Assembly: GCA_050248795.1 (NCBI GenBank)
Contig: JBFWRS010000017.1
Coordinates: forward strand, 4,010 to 68,009
DNA from: CAZTDU01 sp050248795
GTDB taxonomy: Bacteria; Pseudomonadota; Gammaproteobacteria; Burkholderiales; SG8-39
Length of the DNA: 64,000 nucleotides
Reading direction: 5' to 3'
The position numbers and the translations under genes are program-made. Position 1 is the first letter of the stretch. Each line of letters opens with the position of its first letter. Shown piece by piece: positions 43,674 through 52,577 of this stretch. The notes below the pieces were generated by a model. That model was given only the letters and a program-made list of their open reading frames with translations. It searched no databases and had not been told where the DNA came from.

Positions 43674-44279
43674 CTATGCGGTTCTGAAGATTTCCGGGTG
43701 CCGGGAAAACTGCGTGGAGGTCTCGACGCGCGCGGCACGGATGATCGCGATCAGGTCCCGTTTCGCTTCGTCGAAGTCTTTGTTAATTATAGCGTATTTG
43801 AACTCCAGCACGTGCTCGATTTCCTCCTTCGCGGCGGCCATGCGGCGGCCGATCACGGCGTCCGAATCCAGCGCGCGCGAGCGCATGCGGCGCTCCAGCT
43901 CCGCGAGCGAGGGCGGCATGATGAAGATGCCGACGCAATCCGGGTAGAGCTTGCGCACCTGCTGCGCACCCTGCCAGTCGATCTCCAGCAGCAGGTCCTG
44001 GCCGCACTCCAGTGTGTCGACGATGACCTTCTGCGAGGTGCCGTAGCGGTATCCGTGCACTTCCGCTGCCTCGAGGAACTCGCCTCGGCTGAGCATGGCG
44101 AGGAACTTCGCGTCGTCCACGAAGTGGTACTCGCGCCCGTTCGTCTCGCCGGGGCGCGGCGCGCGCGTGGTGTAGGACACCGACAGCCGCAGTTGCGGCA
44201 TGTCGTGCAGCACTGCGTTGATGAGCGTGCTCTTGCCGGCGCCGGAGGGCGCCGTGATGACGAACAGAAGGCCTTTCAT
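43674..44279 (-). CDS. gmk: Guanylate kinase
   Basis: A 201-residue nucleoside monophosphate kinase that phosphorylates GMP to GDP. P-loop APSGAGKST at residues 10-18, GMP-binding SYTTRAPRPGETNGREYHFV and LLEIDWQGAQQVR are present. It lies between yicC (7 bases away) and rpoZ (10 bases) on the minus strand, an order common in proteobacteria. Confidence 0.97.
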   Translation of the reverse strand: MKGLLFVITAPSGAGKSTLINAVLHDMPQLRLSVSYTTRAPRPGETNGREYHFVDDAKFLAMLSRGEFLEAAEVHGYRYGTSQKVIVDTLECGQDLLLEIDWQGAQQVRKLYPDCVGIFIMPPSLAELERRMRSRALDSDAVIGRRMAAAKEEIEHVLEFKYAIINKDFDEAKRDLIAIIRAARVETSTQFSRHPEIFRTA

Positions 44280-44286
44280 CGCACTC

Positions 44287-45153
44287 CTACTCTATGTTCT
44301 GGACCTGCTCGCGCACCTGCTCGACCAGGAGTTTCAGTTCCAGCGCGCAGTCCGCGAGCTTCGAGGATGCCGCTTTCGATGCGAGCGTGTTGGCTTCCCG
44401 GTTGAGTTCCTGCGCCAGGAAATCAAGGCGCTTGCCGGCCGCGCCGCCCTTTGCCAGTACGCGCTCGACTTCGTCCAGGTGGGTGCTGAACCGCGTGAGT
44501 TCCTCGTCCACGTCCGCCTTCAGCGCCAGCACGGCGATCTCCTGCCGCAGGCGTTCCTCGTCCATCGCGCCGAGCGCCTCGCGCAGCCGCTCCGCCATGC
44601 GCACCCGTTGCGCGGCGATCGCCTCCGGCACCAGCGGCGCCGCGTCTGCGGCGCGCGCGCGCATGTCGGCGACCCGCGCCAGCAGCGCTGCCTTCAGTTT
44701 CGCGCCTTCGCGATTGCGCGACGCGCACAGTTCCTCCAGCGCGCGGCTGGCGCACCCGATCGCGGCGGCGTGAAGCTGTTCCTCGTCAGGCGCCTCTTCT
44801 GCCAGCACGCCGGGCCAGCGCAGCACGTCGGCGACGCCCAGGCTGCGCGCATCCGGCATCGCCTCGCGCACCTCCCCGGCGAGGCGGCGCAGCGTCGCCA
44901 GCGCCTCGGCGTTCATGGTCGCGGCGCGCGGCGCAGCCGTACGCAGGTTGAGCTGCAGCCGGCAATCGACCTTGCCGCGCAGGACTCGCGCGGCGATCAG
45001 CTCGCGCAGCGCGGGTTCCATTGCGCGCATCTCGTCGGGCACGCGGAACTGCAGGTCGAGGAAGCGCGAGTTGACCGAGCGCAGTTCGACCTGCAGGCTG
45101 CCCTGGGGCAGTTCCGCGTTTGCGCTCGCGTAGCCGGTCATGCTCTGGATCAC
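44287..45153 (-). CDS. yicC: YicC-family endoribonuclease
   Basis: A 288-residue YicC/YloC protein with MIQSMTGYASA at the N-terminus, VELRSVNSRFLDLQFRVP in the N-terminal domain and the C-terminal LDFLAQELNREANTLASKA motif. Family members are ring-forming ribonucleases affecting small RNA turnover. It leads the minus-strand yicC-gmk-rpoZ-spoT operon; its promoter must share the 93-base gap with the divergent kinase gene. Confidence 0.94.
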   Translation of the reverse strand: MIQSMTGYASANAELPQGSLQVELRSVNSRFLDLQFRVPDEMRAMEPALRELIAARVLRGKVDCRLQLNLRTAAPRAATMNAEALATLRRLAGEVREAMPDARSLGVADVLRWPGVLAEEAPDEEQLHAAAIGCASRALEELCASRNREGAKLKAALLARVADMRARAADAAPLVPEAIAAQRVRMAERLREALGAMDEERLRQEIAVLALKADVDEELTRFSTHLDEVERVLAKGGAAGKRLDFLAQELNREANTLASKAASSKLADCALELKLLVEQVREQVQNIE

Positions 45154-45232
45154 GGTGTGACGGAGTGCGCATTTGCCGGCGAAAACGCGGCGCTGCGCAG
45201 GGGTGGCTCCCGATTGCCAGAAGGCGGACGCG

Positions 45233-45238
45233 TATCAT
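45233..45238 (+). promoter_or_regulatory. Candidate -10 element of the kinase-phosphatase operon
   Basis: TATCAT, one mismatch to consensus, ends 8 bases before the kinase ATG. There is no ribosome site between it and the ATG, so the transcript could be nearly leaderless. No clear -35. Confidence 0.3.
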
Positions 45239-45246
45239 ACGGGCAG

Positions 45247-46203
45247 ATGGTGACCCAGGCCAACCAGCCCCTGCCGGAAGGCTGCCAGCTCCAGAACTAC
45301 CGCATCCTGCGGGTGCTCGCCGCCGGCGGATTTTCCTTCGTCTACCTGGCCCACGACGAGAACGACGCGCCGGTCGCGATCAAGGAGTACCTGCCTTCGA
45401 CGCTGGCGCTGCGCGGCAGCGGCAGCGGCAATGTACCGAAGGTTCCCGACGAGAACCTCGCCGTCTACCGCTATGGCATGAAGTGCTTCTTCGACGAGGG
45501 CCGCGCGCTCGCCGGCCTGCAGCACCCGAACGTCATCCGAGTGACGAACTTCTTCCGCGCCAACGAGACGGTGTACATGGTGATGCGCTACGAGCGCGGC
45601 CGCACCCTGCACGAGCACATCCACGCCAGGCGCGGCGCGCTGAAGGAATCGTGGATCGCGCACACGTTCATCACGCTGCTGGATGGGCTGCGCGAAGTGC
45701 ATTCGAACAAGCTGCTGCACCTGGACATCAAGCCGGGGAACATCTACGTGCGGAACGACGGCACGCCGCTGCTGATCGACTTCGGCGCGGCGCGGCAGAC
45801 GCTCACCAGCGAAGGCACGAAGCTGCCGCCGATGTACACGCCGGGCTACGCTTCGCCCGAGCATCACGGCGTGCGCGAGAACCTCGGCCCGTGGAGCGAC
45901 ATCTACTCGGTGGGCGCGAGCATGTACGCCTGCCTGTCCGGCGCGGCGCCGCAGCCCGCCGACCAGCGGATGCTGAAGGACCGGCTCGAGCCCGCGCGCA
46001 GGCTGTGGAGCGGCAGGTACTCGAGCGACCTGCTCGACACCATCGACTGGTGCCTGCGGCTCGATCACATGCAGCGGCCGCAGAGCGTGTTTGCGCTGCA
46101 AAAGGCGCTTACCGGCGAGAAGCCGCCCGAGCACCGCGGCGCCGCGCCGGTACTCGATCAGTTGAAGGGCGCGATCCTCAGGCTCGCAGGGCGCCGCGCG
46201 TGA
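45247..46203 (+). CDS. Eukaryotic-like Ser/Thr protein kinase
   Basis: A 318-residue Hanks-type kinase with no membrane helix or sensor domain. Gly-rich loop AAGGFSFVY, ATP Lys46 (VAIKEY), alpha-C Glu84, catalytic loop HLDIKPGN (Asp160, Lys162, Asn165; Leu replaces the usual Arg before Asp) and DFG at 178-180 are present. The lack of the RD arginine suggests it does not depend on activation-loop phosphorylation. It is paired with a PP2C phosphatase through a GTGA overlap. The pair sits in front of rph-rdgB-hemW, a setting that recurs in betaproteobacteria as far as I recall. Targets unknown. Confidence 0.93.
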   Translation: MVTQANQPLPEGCQLQNYRILRVLAAGGFSFVYLAHDENDAPVAIKEYLPSTLALRGSGSGNVPKVPDENLAVYRYGMKCFFDEGRALAGLQHPNVIRVTNFFRANETVYMVMRYERGRTLHEHIHARRGALKESWIAHTFITLLDGLREVHSNKLLHLDIKPGNIYVRNDGTPLLIDFGAARQTLTSEGTKLPPMYTPGYASPEHHGVRENLGPWSDIYSVGASMYACLSGAAPQPADQRMLKDRLEPARRLWSGRYSSDLLDTIDWCLRLDHMQRPQSVFALQKALTGEKPPEHRGAAPVLDQLKGAILRLAGRRA

Positions 46204-47108
46204 AGTTCCGCCTCTTCCAGGACAGCCGCGTCGGGGCGCGCGCCTACAACCAGGACCGCATCGGCCACTGGCGCACCGGCGGCTCGCTGCTGCTCGTACT
46301 CGCCGACGGCATGGGCGGGCACCTGAACGGCGAGGTCGCGGCGCAGCTTGCGCTGGAATCGATGGCTGCGGACTTTCACGCGCGGGCGCGGCCGCTGCTG
46401 GGCAATCCGGAGCTCTTCATTTTCGATTCGATCCGCCGTGCCCATGCGAGCGTCGTCGAAAAGTCGGCGCTGCTCGGCCTGCCGGAAACACCGCGCACCA
46501 CCATCGTCGCCTGCGCGGTGCAGGAGGGCTTCGCCTACTGGGGGCACGTGGGCGATTCGCGTCTCTACCTGATCCGCAACGGGCGCATCGTTACGCGTAC
46601 CAGGGACCATTCGCGGGTGCAGCAGCTGATCGATGCCGGGCGTATCCGCGAGGAGGCGGCCGCCGCGCACCCGGACCGCAACAAGCTGATGCAATGCCTG
46701 GGAAGCGACACCATGCCGCGGTTGGAGCCTACGGCGGTGGCGCGCCTCGCCCGGGACGACGTCCTGATGCTGTGCTCGGACGGCCTGTGGGGCCCACTCA
46801 CGCAGCGCCAACTGCTGCATGCCTACGTGACGGCGGACTTCGAGCGCGCATCGCGCGAACTGATGGCGCTGGCGGAAAAGCGCGCCGGCCCCCAGTGCGA
46901 TAATGTGTCGATGATCGCGATGGCCTGGGGCGAGGACGAAGTCGCCGCTGCCGAGGCCCCGCGCACGCTGCCCACCCACGAACTGCCCACGGACGTGCAG
47001 GACTTCACGGCGACCGATCCCGATTTCCTGCGCATGAGCGATGCGGAGATAGACCGGGCGGTGGACGAGATACGCACTGCGCTCAGAAGGAACCGGAAAC
47101 CAGGATGA
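46200..47108 (+). CDS. PP2C-family Ser/Thr protein phosphatase
   Basis: A 302-residue PPM phosphatase. Metal-binding motifs are NQDRIG (Asp19), VLADGMGGH (Asp36), GHVGDSRLYLI, LCSDGLWG and CDNVSMI. It reverses the phosphorylation made by the adjacent kinase. The N-terminal 240 residues form the catalytic domain and about 60 acidic residues follow. GTG at 46200 overlaps the kinase stop; the stop overlaps the rph start (ATGA). Confidence 0.94.
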   Translation: MKFRLFQDSRVGARAYNQDRIGHWRTGGSLLLVLADGMGGHLNGEVAAQLALESMAADFHARARPLLGNPELFIFDSIRRAHASVVEKSALLGLPETPRTTIVACAVQEGFAYWGHVGDSRLYLIRNGRIVTRTRDHSRVQQLIDAGRIREEAAAAHPDRNKLMQCLGSDTMPRLEPTAVARLARDDVLMLCSDGLWGPLTQRQLLHAYVTADFERASRELMALAEKRAGPQCDNVSMIAMAWGEDEVAAAEAPRTLPTHELPTDVQDFTATDPDFLRMSDAEIDRAVDEIRTALRRNRKPG

Positions 47109-47821
47109 GACCCTCAGGACGCAACCCCGCGCAACTGCGGCCGGTGAAGATCACGCGCGGCTTCACGCGCCACGCCGAAGGCTCGGTGCTGGTCGAATTC
47201 GGCCAGACGCAGGTGCTGTGCACCGCGAGCGTCGAGGAGCGCGTTCCCGGCTTCCTCAAGGGGAAGGGGCAGGGCTGGCTCACCGCGGAATACGGCATGT
47301 TGCCGCGCGCGACGCATACCCGGTCGGACCGCGAGGCCGCGCGCGGCAAGCAGTCCGGGCGCACGCAGGAGATCCAGCGGCTGATCGGGCGCGCGCTGCG
47401 CGCGGTGGTGGACATGCGCGCGCTCGGCGAGCGTACGGTGCAGATCGACTGCGACGTGCTGCAGGCCGATGGCGGCACGCGCACCGCGGCGATAACCGGT
47501 GCGTTCGTTGCTGCGCATGATGCCTTCACGTGGATGATCGGCCGCGGCATGATCGCCGCCGCGCCGGTGCGTGATTTCGTCGCCGCGGTGTCGGTGGGCG
47601 TGTACCAGGGCGTGCCGGTGCTGGACCTCGACTACCCGGAAGATGCCGCCTGCGAGACCGACATGAACGTGGTGATGACCGGCGCGGGCCGCTATGTCGA
47701 AATCCAGGGCACCGCCGAGGGCGAACCGTTCACGCGCGAGCAGATGGACGCCCTGCTGGTGCTTGCGGCGCAGGGGATAGGCGAGCTGGTCGCGATGCAG
47801 AAGGCGGCGCTCGGCGCCTAG
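47105..47821 (+). CDS. rph: Ribonuclease PH
   Basis: A 238-residue phosphorolytic 3' exoribonuclease that trims tRNA precursors. MRPSGRNPAQLRPVKITRGF, VLCTASVEERVPGFLKG, and the phosphate-binding RTAAITGAFVA and DLDYPEDAACETDMNVVMT segments are diagnostic. It shows the normal length and is followed by rdgB after 10 bases. Confidence 0.97.
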   Translation: MRPSGRNPAQLRPVKITRGFTRHAEGSVLVEFGQTQVLCTASVEERVPGFLKGKGQGWLTAEYGMLPRATHTRSDREAARGKQSGRTQEIQRLIGRALRAVVDMRALGERTVQIDCDVLQADGGTRTAAITGAFVAAHDAFTWMIGRGMIAAAPVRDFVAAVSVGVYQGVPVLDLDYPEDAACETDMNVVMTGAGRYVEIQGTAEGEPFTREQMDALLVLAAQGIGELVAMQKAALGA

Positions 47822-47831
47822 GCTCGTGCAC

Positions 47832-48437
47832 ATGAAGCGCGTGGTGCTCGCCTCGGGCAATCCCGGCAAGTTGCGGGAGATACGCGCGATCCTCGCCCCG
47901 CTGGCGCTGGAGATCGTCGCGCAGAGCGAACTTGGCATAGGCGAAGCGGAAGAACCCCACCACACGTTCCTGGAGAACGCGCTTGCCAAGGCGCGACATG
48001 CCAGCACCGCGAGCGGCCTGCCGGCAGTCGCCGACGATTCCGGCCTGTGCGTGCCCGCGCTGGGTGGCGAGCCGGGCGTGCAGTCCGCCTACTACGCCGG
48101 GCGGCACGGCAACAGGGAGGAGCGCGACGCGCGCAACAACGCGAAGCTGCTGGCGCAACTGTCCGGACGGACAGACCGCCGCGCCAGCTACGCCTGCGTC
48201 GTCGTGCTGGTACGCCATGCCGGCGATCCGCGGCCGATCGTCGCCGAAGGCATCTGGCGCGGCGAGATCGCGCAGGCACCGCGGGGCGCAGGCGGCTTCG
48301 GCTACGACCCGCTGTTCCTGGTTTCCGGCAGCGGACGCACTGCGGCCGAGCTCGATGCGGCGGCGAAGAATCGCATCAGCCACCGTGCAATCGCCCTGGC
48401 CGCGCTGATCGAGCGCCTGCGTGACGATTCCGATTGA
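47832..48437 (+). CDS. rdgB: XTP/dITP pyrophosphatase RdgB (Ham1)
   Basis: A 201-residue enzyme that removes dITP, dXTP and ITP to prevent their incorporation into DNA. VVLASGNPGKLREI binds substrate, VADDSGLCVPALGG and GGFGYDPLFLV are the family motifs, and SHRAIALAAL ends it. ATG at 47832 is preferred over GTG at 47826. hemW overlaps its last 17 bases. Confidence 0.96.
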   Translation: MKRVVLASGNPGKLREIRAILAPLALEIVAQSELGIGEAEEPHHTFLENALAKARHASTASGLPAVADDSGLCVPALGGEPGVQSAYYAGRHGNREERDARNNAKLLAQLSGRTDRRASYACVVVLVRHAGDPRPIVAEGIWRGEIAQAPRGAGGFGYDPLFLVSGSGRTAAELDAAAKNRISHRAIALAALIERLRDDSD

Positions 48438-49590
48438 CCTGCCCGGAACGGTGCGGCTTGCGCTGCTGCCGCCGCTGTCGATCTATGTGCACCTGCCGTG
48501 GTGCGTGCGCAAGTGTCCGTATTGCGACTTCAACTCGCACGAGCAGAAAGGCGAACTGCCCGAGCAGGCGTACATCGACCGGCTGATCGAAGACCTGGAA
48601 GCCGTGCTGCCCGCGATATGGGGGCGGCGGGTGGGCAGTGTCTTCATCGGTGGCGGCACGCCGAGCCTGTTCTCGCCCGGCGCCATCGATCGCCTGCTTG
48701 CCGGCATCCGCGCCCGCGTCGCGCTCGAGCCCGACGCCGAGGTTACGCTGGAGGCGAACCCCGGCACCGTGGAATCGGCGCGCTTTCGCGGCTACCGGGC
48801 GGCCGGCGTGAACCGGATATCGCTCGGCATCCAGAGCTTCGACGACGCGATGTTGCAGTCGCTGGGCCGCATCCATGGTGGCGATGAAGCGCGCCGCGCC
48901 ATAGACGCCGCGCTCGAGGCCTTCGACAACGTCAACCTCGACCTCATGTACGGTCTGCCCGGCCAGACACTCGACATGGCGCGGGCGGACATCGCCGAGG
49001 GTACGCGCTTCGGCACGCCGCACGTGTCCGCGTACCAGCTGACGATCGAGCCGAACACGGCCTTCTACCGGCGCCCTCCCGCACTGCCGGGGCACGACCT
49101 CGCCGCCGACATGCAGCGCATGATCGAGGACCTGCTCGCGGCGGCGGGGTTCGCGCACTACGAGGTCTCCGCGTTCGCGAGGCCCGGATTCCGCTGCCGG
49201 CACAACCTCAACTACTGGGAGTTCGGCGACTACGTCGGCCTCGGCGCCGGCGCGCACGGCAAAGTGAGCTTCCCCGACCGCATCACGCGCCACGAGCGGG
49301 CAAAATCCCCGCGCGATTACCTTGCCGGCGAGGCGGTGGTGCGGGAGCGCATCGTGCCGGCGCAGGAACTGCCGTTCGAATTCATGCTGAATGCGCTACG
49401 GCTGGTGGAGGGATTCTCGCCCGCGACCTACCCGGCGCGCACCGGGTTGCCGCTGGCGACGGTCGAGTCACGCCTGCTCGCGGCCGAGGCCGGAGGCCTG
49501 CTCGAGCGCGACTGGAAGCGCATCGCGCCGACCGAGCGCGGGCGGCATTTCCTCAACGAACTGCTGGAAATCTTCCTCCCCGCCCACTGA
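48421..49590 (+). CDS. hemW: Radical SAM haem chaperone HemW
   Basis: A 389-residue radical SAM protein. The cluster Cys are 28, 32 and 35 (CVRKCPYCDF), with the extra Cys of HemW-type sequences. GGGTPSLF and LEANPGTVE are the SAM and core strands, and YGLPGQTLDM and the winged C-terminal domain follow. It inserts haem into respiratory enzymes; older annotations call it coproporphyrinogen oxidase-like. GTG at 48421 overlaps rdgB. It ends 34 bases from the convergent lipoprotein gene. Confidence 0.95.
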   Translation: MTIPIDLPGTVRLALLPPLSIYVHLPWCVRKCPYCDFNSHEQKGELPEQAYIDRLIEDLEAVLPAIWGRRVGSVFIGGGTPSLFSPGAIDRLLAGIRARVALEPDAEVTLEANPGTVESARFRGYRAAGVNRISLGIQSFDDAMLQSLGRIHGGDEARRAIDAALEAFDNVNLDLMYGLPGQTLDMARADIAEGTRFGTPHVSAYQLTIEPNTAFYRRPPALPGHDLAADMQRMIEDLLAAAGFAHYEVSAFARPGFRCRHNLNYWEFGDYVGLGAGAHGKVSFPDRITRHERAKSPRDYLAGEAVVRERIVPAQELPFEFMLNALRLVEGFSPATYPARTGLPLATVESRLLAAEAGGLLERDWKRIAPTERGRHFLNELLEIFLPAH

Positions 49591-49624
49591 GGACCGGCCA
49601 GCCGCAGTGGCGCGGCTTCTTGCG

Positions 49625-50089
49625 CTACTGCGGACCAGCCAGGGTGCGGATCTGGAATTTGCCGTCGTCGCGAAACAGCCAGGTCTCGGTGAAGGAGACA
49701 TAGCCGTGGCCGCCGGTGACCGCGCCGCCCGGCTTTGGCAGGCTGCCTGCGCGCACCGACTGTATCGCGCGCGCTTCCAGGTCCTTGTAGCCGTTCGAGC
49801 GGAACAGCCTCACGGCGTACGGAAAGCCGAGGCGGTCAATTTCCACCTGCAGCACCACGACGGATTTCAGCACCTCGGGCAGCCTGCCGATGAACGTGTG
49901 CTCGGCGTTCGCATGCAGGATGGCGTGCGCCACCTGCTGCTTGTACTCCTCCAGCGAGCGCGCTTCCGCCGCTTCCGCCGGCAGGCGGGGCACCGGCTCA
50001 ACGCGAGGGTCCGGCCCGCCCGGCGCGTCAGGCTGCGGCACGACGGCACATCCGGCGGCAAGGACGATGACCGGAATGAGCCGCTTCAA
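49625..50089 (-). CDS. TonB-C-like putative lipoprotein
   Basis: A 154-residue protein with lipobox LAAGC (Cys14), then a Pro-rich linker and a C-terminal domain (about residues 45-150) resembling the TonB/TolA C-terminal fold (VVVLQVEIDRLGFPYAVRLFRSNGYKDLEARAIQSVRAG). It has no membrane helix of its own, so it cannot act as a classical TonB energy transducer. ATG overlaps the stop of the dehydratase gene (ATGA), which suggests co-translation although no functional link is evident. Confidence 0.72.
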   Translation of the reverse strand: MKRLIPVIVLAAGCAVVPQPDAPGGPDPRVEPVPRLPAEAAEARSLEEYKQQVAHAILHANAEHTFIGRLPEVLKSVVVLQVEIDRLGFPYAVRLFRSNGYKDLEARAIQSVRAGSLPKPGGAVTGGHGYVSFTETWLFRDDGKFQIRTLAGPQ

Positions 50090-51822
50090 TGGTTGTCCCT
50101 CGGCACCAGCGGGCCGCTGCCGCCGACGAGGAAATCCAGGTCCGCGCCCTGGTCAGCCTGCAGCACGTGGTCGAAGTAGAGCTTCCAGTAGCCTCGCGGC
50201 AGCGGCGCTTTGGGCGCGCGCCATTTCGCGCGCCGGCGCGCGAGCTCATCTTCCGGCACCAGCAGTTGCAGCCTGCGCTTCGATACGTCGAGCTCGATCA
50301 TGTCGCCATTCTCGACCAGCGCGAGGGCGCCGCCGGCAGCCGCCTCGGGCACCATGTGCAGCACCACCGTGCCGTAGGCGGTGCCGCTCATGCGCGCGTC
50401 CGAGATCCTCACCATGTCGGTGACGCCTTTCCTCAGCAGCTTCGGCGGCAGCGGCATGTTGCCGACTTCCGCCATGCCGGGGTAGCCCTTGGGGCCGCAG
50501 TTCTTCAGCACCATGACGCACTTCTCGTCGATGTCGAGCTTCGGGTCGTCGATGCGCTTGTGGAAATCCTCGATGTTCTCGAACACCACGGCGCGGCCGC
50601 GGTGCTTCATGAGCCTGGGCGTCGCGGCCGAGGGCTTGATGATCGCGCCGCCAGGGCACAGGTTGCCGCGCAGCACGGCGATGCCGGTGTTTTTCTTGAA
50701 CGGCTTTTTCATCGTGTGGATGACGTCGCGGTTGTGGCAGGGCGCGTCCTTGACGTTGTCCCAGATCGTGCTGCCGTTCACCGTCATCGCATCCTTGTGC
50801 AGCTTCCCGCTCGCGCCCAGTTCGCGCAGCACCACGGGCAGGCCGCCGGCGTAGCAGAAGTCCTCCATCAGGTACTTGCCGTTCGGCATCAGGTTGACGA
50901 GCGTGTGCACGCCGCGGCCCAGCCGATCCCAGTCTTCCAGCGACAGGTCCACGCCCAGCCGGCGAGCGATGGCGATCAGGTGGATCACGGCATTGGTCGA
51001 GCCGCCGATCGCAGCATTCGCGCGGATGGCGTTCTCGAACGCGCGCTTGTCGAGGACTTTCGAGATCGATACATTCTCCTTCACCAGCGCGACCGCGCGG
51101 CGCCCCGCCATGCGCGCCAGCACGTTCCGTCGCGCATCGACCGCGGGGTACGCGGCATTTCCAGGCATGCCGATGCCCAGCGCCTCGACCATCGATGCCA
51201 TCGTCGATGCGGTGCCCATGGTCATGCAATGCCCGTGCGAGCGATGCATGCACGACTCCCCCTCGTGAAACTCGGCGAGCGTGATCTTCCCGGCGCGCAG
51301 GTCCTCCGACATGGACCACACGTTGGTGCCGGAACCGATGTCCGTGCCGCGGTACTTGCCCGACAGCATCGGCCCGCCGGAGACCGCGATCGTCGGCAGG
51401 TCGACCGATGACGCGCCCATCAGCAGCGCGGGCGTGGTCTTGTCGCAGCCGACCAGCAGCACTACGCCGTCGAGCGGATTGGCACGGATCGATTCCTCGA
51501 CGTCCATCGACGCAAGGTTGCGGTACAGCATGGCGGTGGGCCGCAGCAGGGTCTCGCCGAGCGACATCACCGGAAACTCGAGCGGGAATCCGCCCGCCTC
51601 CAACACGCCCGCCTTGACGTGTTCCGCGATGGTGCGGAAATGCGAGTTGCACGGCACGAGTTCGGAGTAGGTATTGCAGATGCCGATTACCGGCCGACCG
51701 TCGAACTGGTCCTGCGGAATGCCGCGATTCTTCGTCCAGCTGCGGTAGATGAAGCCGTAGATGTCCTGGCGGCCGAACCACTGCGCACTGCGCAGTCCGG
51801 AAGATTTCTTCTTGGTTGCCAT
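50086..51822 (-). CDS. IlvD/Edd-family sugar-acid dehydratase
   Basis: A 578-residue iron-sulfur dehydratase. The three cluster cysteines are at Cys58 (VPCNSH), Cys126 (VGCDKTTP) and Cys199 (HCMTMGTAST), within one position of the L-arabinonate dehydratase ligands Cys59, Cys127 and Cys200. The catalytic Ser region SDARMSGTAYGTVVLH is close to that enzyme as well. It would convert an aldonic acid to a 2-keto-3-deoxy acid. With the SDR and FAH genes nearby, L-fuconate, L-rhamnonate or L-arabinonate are candidate substrates. The ATG at 51822 lies one base past the SDR stop. Confidence 0.9.
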   Translation of the reverse strand: MATKKKSSGLRSAQWFGRQDIYGFIYRSWTKNRGIPQDQFDGRPVIGICNTYSELVPCNSHFRTIAEHVKAGVLEAGGFPLEFPVMSLGETLLRPTAMLYRNLASMDVEESIRANPLDGVVLLVGCDKTTPALLMGASSVDLPTIAVSGGPMLSGKYRGTDIGSGTNVWSMSEDLRAGKITLAEFHEGESCMHRSHGHCMTMGTASTMASMVEALGIGMPGNAAYPAVDARRNVLARMAGRRAVALVKENVSISKVLDKRAFENAIRANAAIGGSTNAVIHLIAIARRLGVDLSLEDWDRLGRGVHTLVNLMPNGKYLMEDFCYAGGLPVVLRELGASGKLHKDAMTVNGSTIWDNVKDAPCHNRDVIHTMKKPFKKNTGIAVLRGNLCPGGAIIKPSAATPRLMKHRGRAVVFENIEDFHKRIDDPKLDIDEKCVMVLKNCGPKGYPGMAEVGNMPLPPKLLRKGVTDMVRISDARMSGTAYGTVVLHMVPEAAAGGALALVENGDMIELDVSKRRLQLLVPEDELARRRAKWRAPKAPLPRGYWKLYFDHVLQADQGADLDFLVGGSGPLVPRDNH

Positions 51823-51823
51823 G

Positions 51824-52525
51824 TCAGTAGGTCGCCCTTCCGCCGGAAATGTCGAACACCGCGCCGGTGGAGAACGAACAATCCTCCGACGCCAGCCAGC
51901 AGGCCAGCGCCGCGATCTCGTCCACGGCTACGAAGCGGTTCATCGGGATCTTCGACAGCATGTAGCCGATGTGCTGCTCGCTCATCTGGTCGAATATGGC
52001 GGTCTTCGCCGCGGCCGGCGTAACGCAGTTGACCAGCACGCCGGTCTGCGCGAGTTCCTTGCCCAGCGACTTGGTGAGCGAGATCACGCCGGCTTTCGAT
52101 GCGCTGTAGGCCACTGCGTTCGGATTCCCCTCCTTGCCGGCCACCGAGGCGATATTGACGATGCGCCCGTAGCCGGCCTTCACCATGTGCGGCGCGACTG
52201 CGCGGCAGCAGAGAAACTGGCTGGTGAGATTGATGCGCAACACCCGTTCCCACTCGTCCACGGGGTAGTCGACGGTGGCTGCGTTGATGCCCGCGATGCC
52301 GGCATTGTTCACCAGCACGTCGATGCGGCCCAGCGACTCGAGCGTACGCCGCGTGGCCTCGGCCACCGAGCCCGGATCGGACACGTCGACCTTGTCGGGC
52401 GCACCCACGTCCCAGATCGCAAGCCGCGCCCCCGATGCTTCGAGTCTGCGCACGATCGCCGCGCCTATGCCCTGCATGCCGCCGGTAACCACCGCGGTGC
52501 GACCCTTGAAGTCGAGCTGGTTCAT
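51824..52525 (-). CDS. SDR-family dehydrogenase, probably sugar-linked
   Basis: A 233-residue classical SDR with VTGGMQGIGAAIVRRL (cofactor), NNAGIAG and the catalytic YSASK tetrad. GGAGG precedes ATG 52525. Its shorter loop after the cofactor site (WDVGAPDKVDVSD) fits an NAD-dependent sugar dehydrogenase. It leads the minus-strand dehydratase operon, which suggests it oxidises the free sugar to the lactone, the first step of the pathway; this is inference. Confidence 0.85.
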   Translation of the reverse strand: MNQLDFKGRTAVVTGGMQGIGAAIVRRLEASGARLAIWDVGAPDKVDVSDPGSVAEATRRTLESLGRIDVLVNNAGIAGINAATVDYPVDEWERVLRINLTSQFLCCRAVAPHMVKAGYGRIVNIASVAGKEGNPNAVAYSASKAGVISLTKSLGKELAQTGVLVNCVTPAAAKTAIFDQMSEQHIGYMLSKIPMNRFVAVDEIAALACWLASEDCSFSTGAVFDISGGRATY

Positions 52526-52547
52526 GCGCCTCCGATCCTGCGGCAAG

Positions 52548-52553
52548 TATAAT
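52548..52553 (+). promoter_or_regulatory. -10 element of the SDR-FAH operon
   Basis: Perfect TATAAT, 24 bases before the GTG at 52578, in the 52-base gap between two divergent SDR genes. A ribosome site GGGGAGGGG follows. The -35 is not recognisable. Confidence 0.45.
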
Positions 52554-52577
52554 CGGCGCCCTTCCCGGGGAGGGGAC

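Noticed and set aside
41210..43687. Plus-strand frame of 825 codons opposite spoT
   Set aside because: Shadow of a high-GC gene; spoT has complete HD and synthetase motifs.
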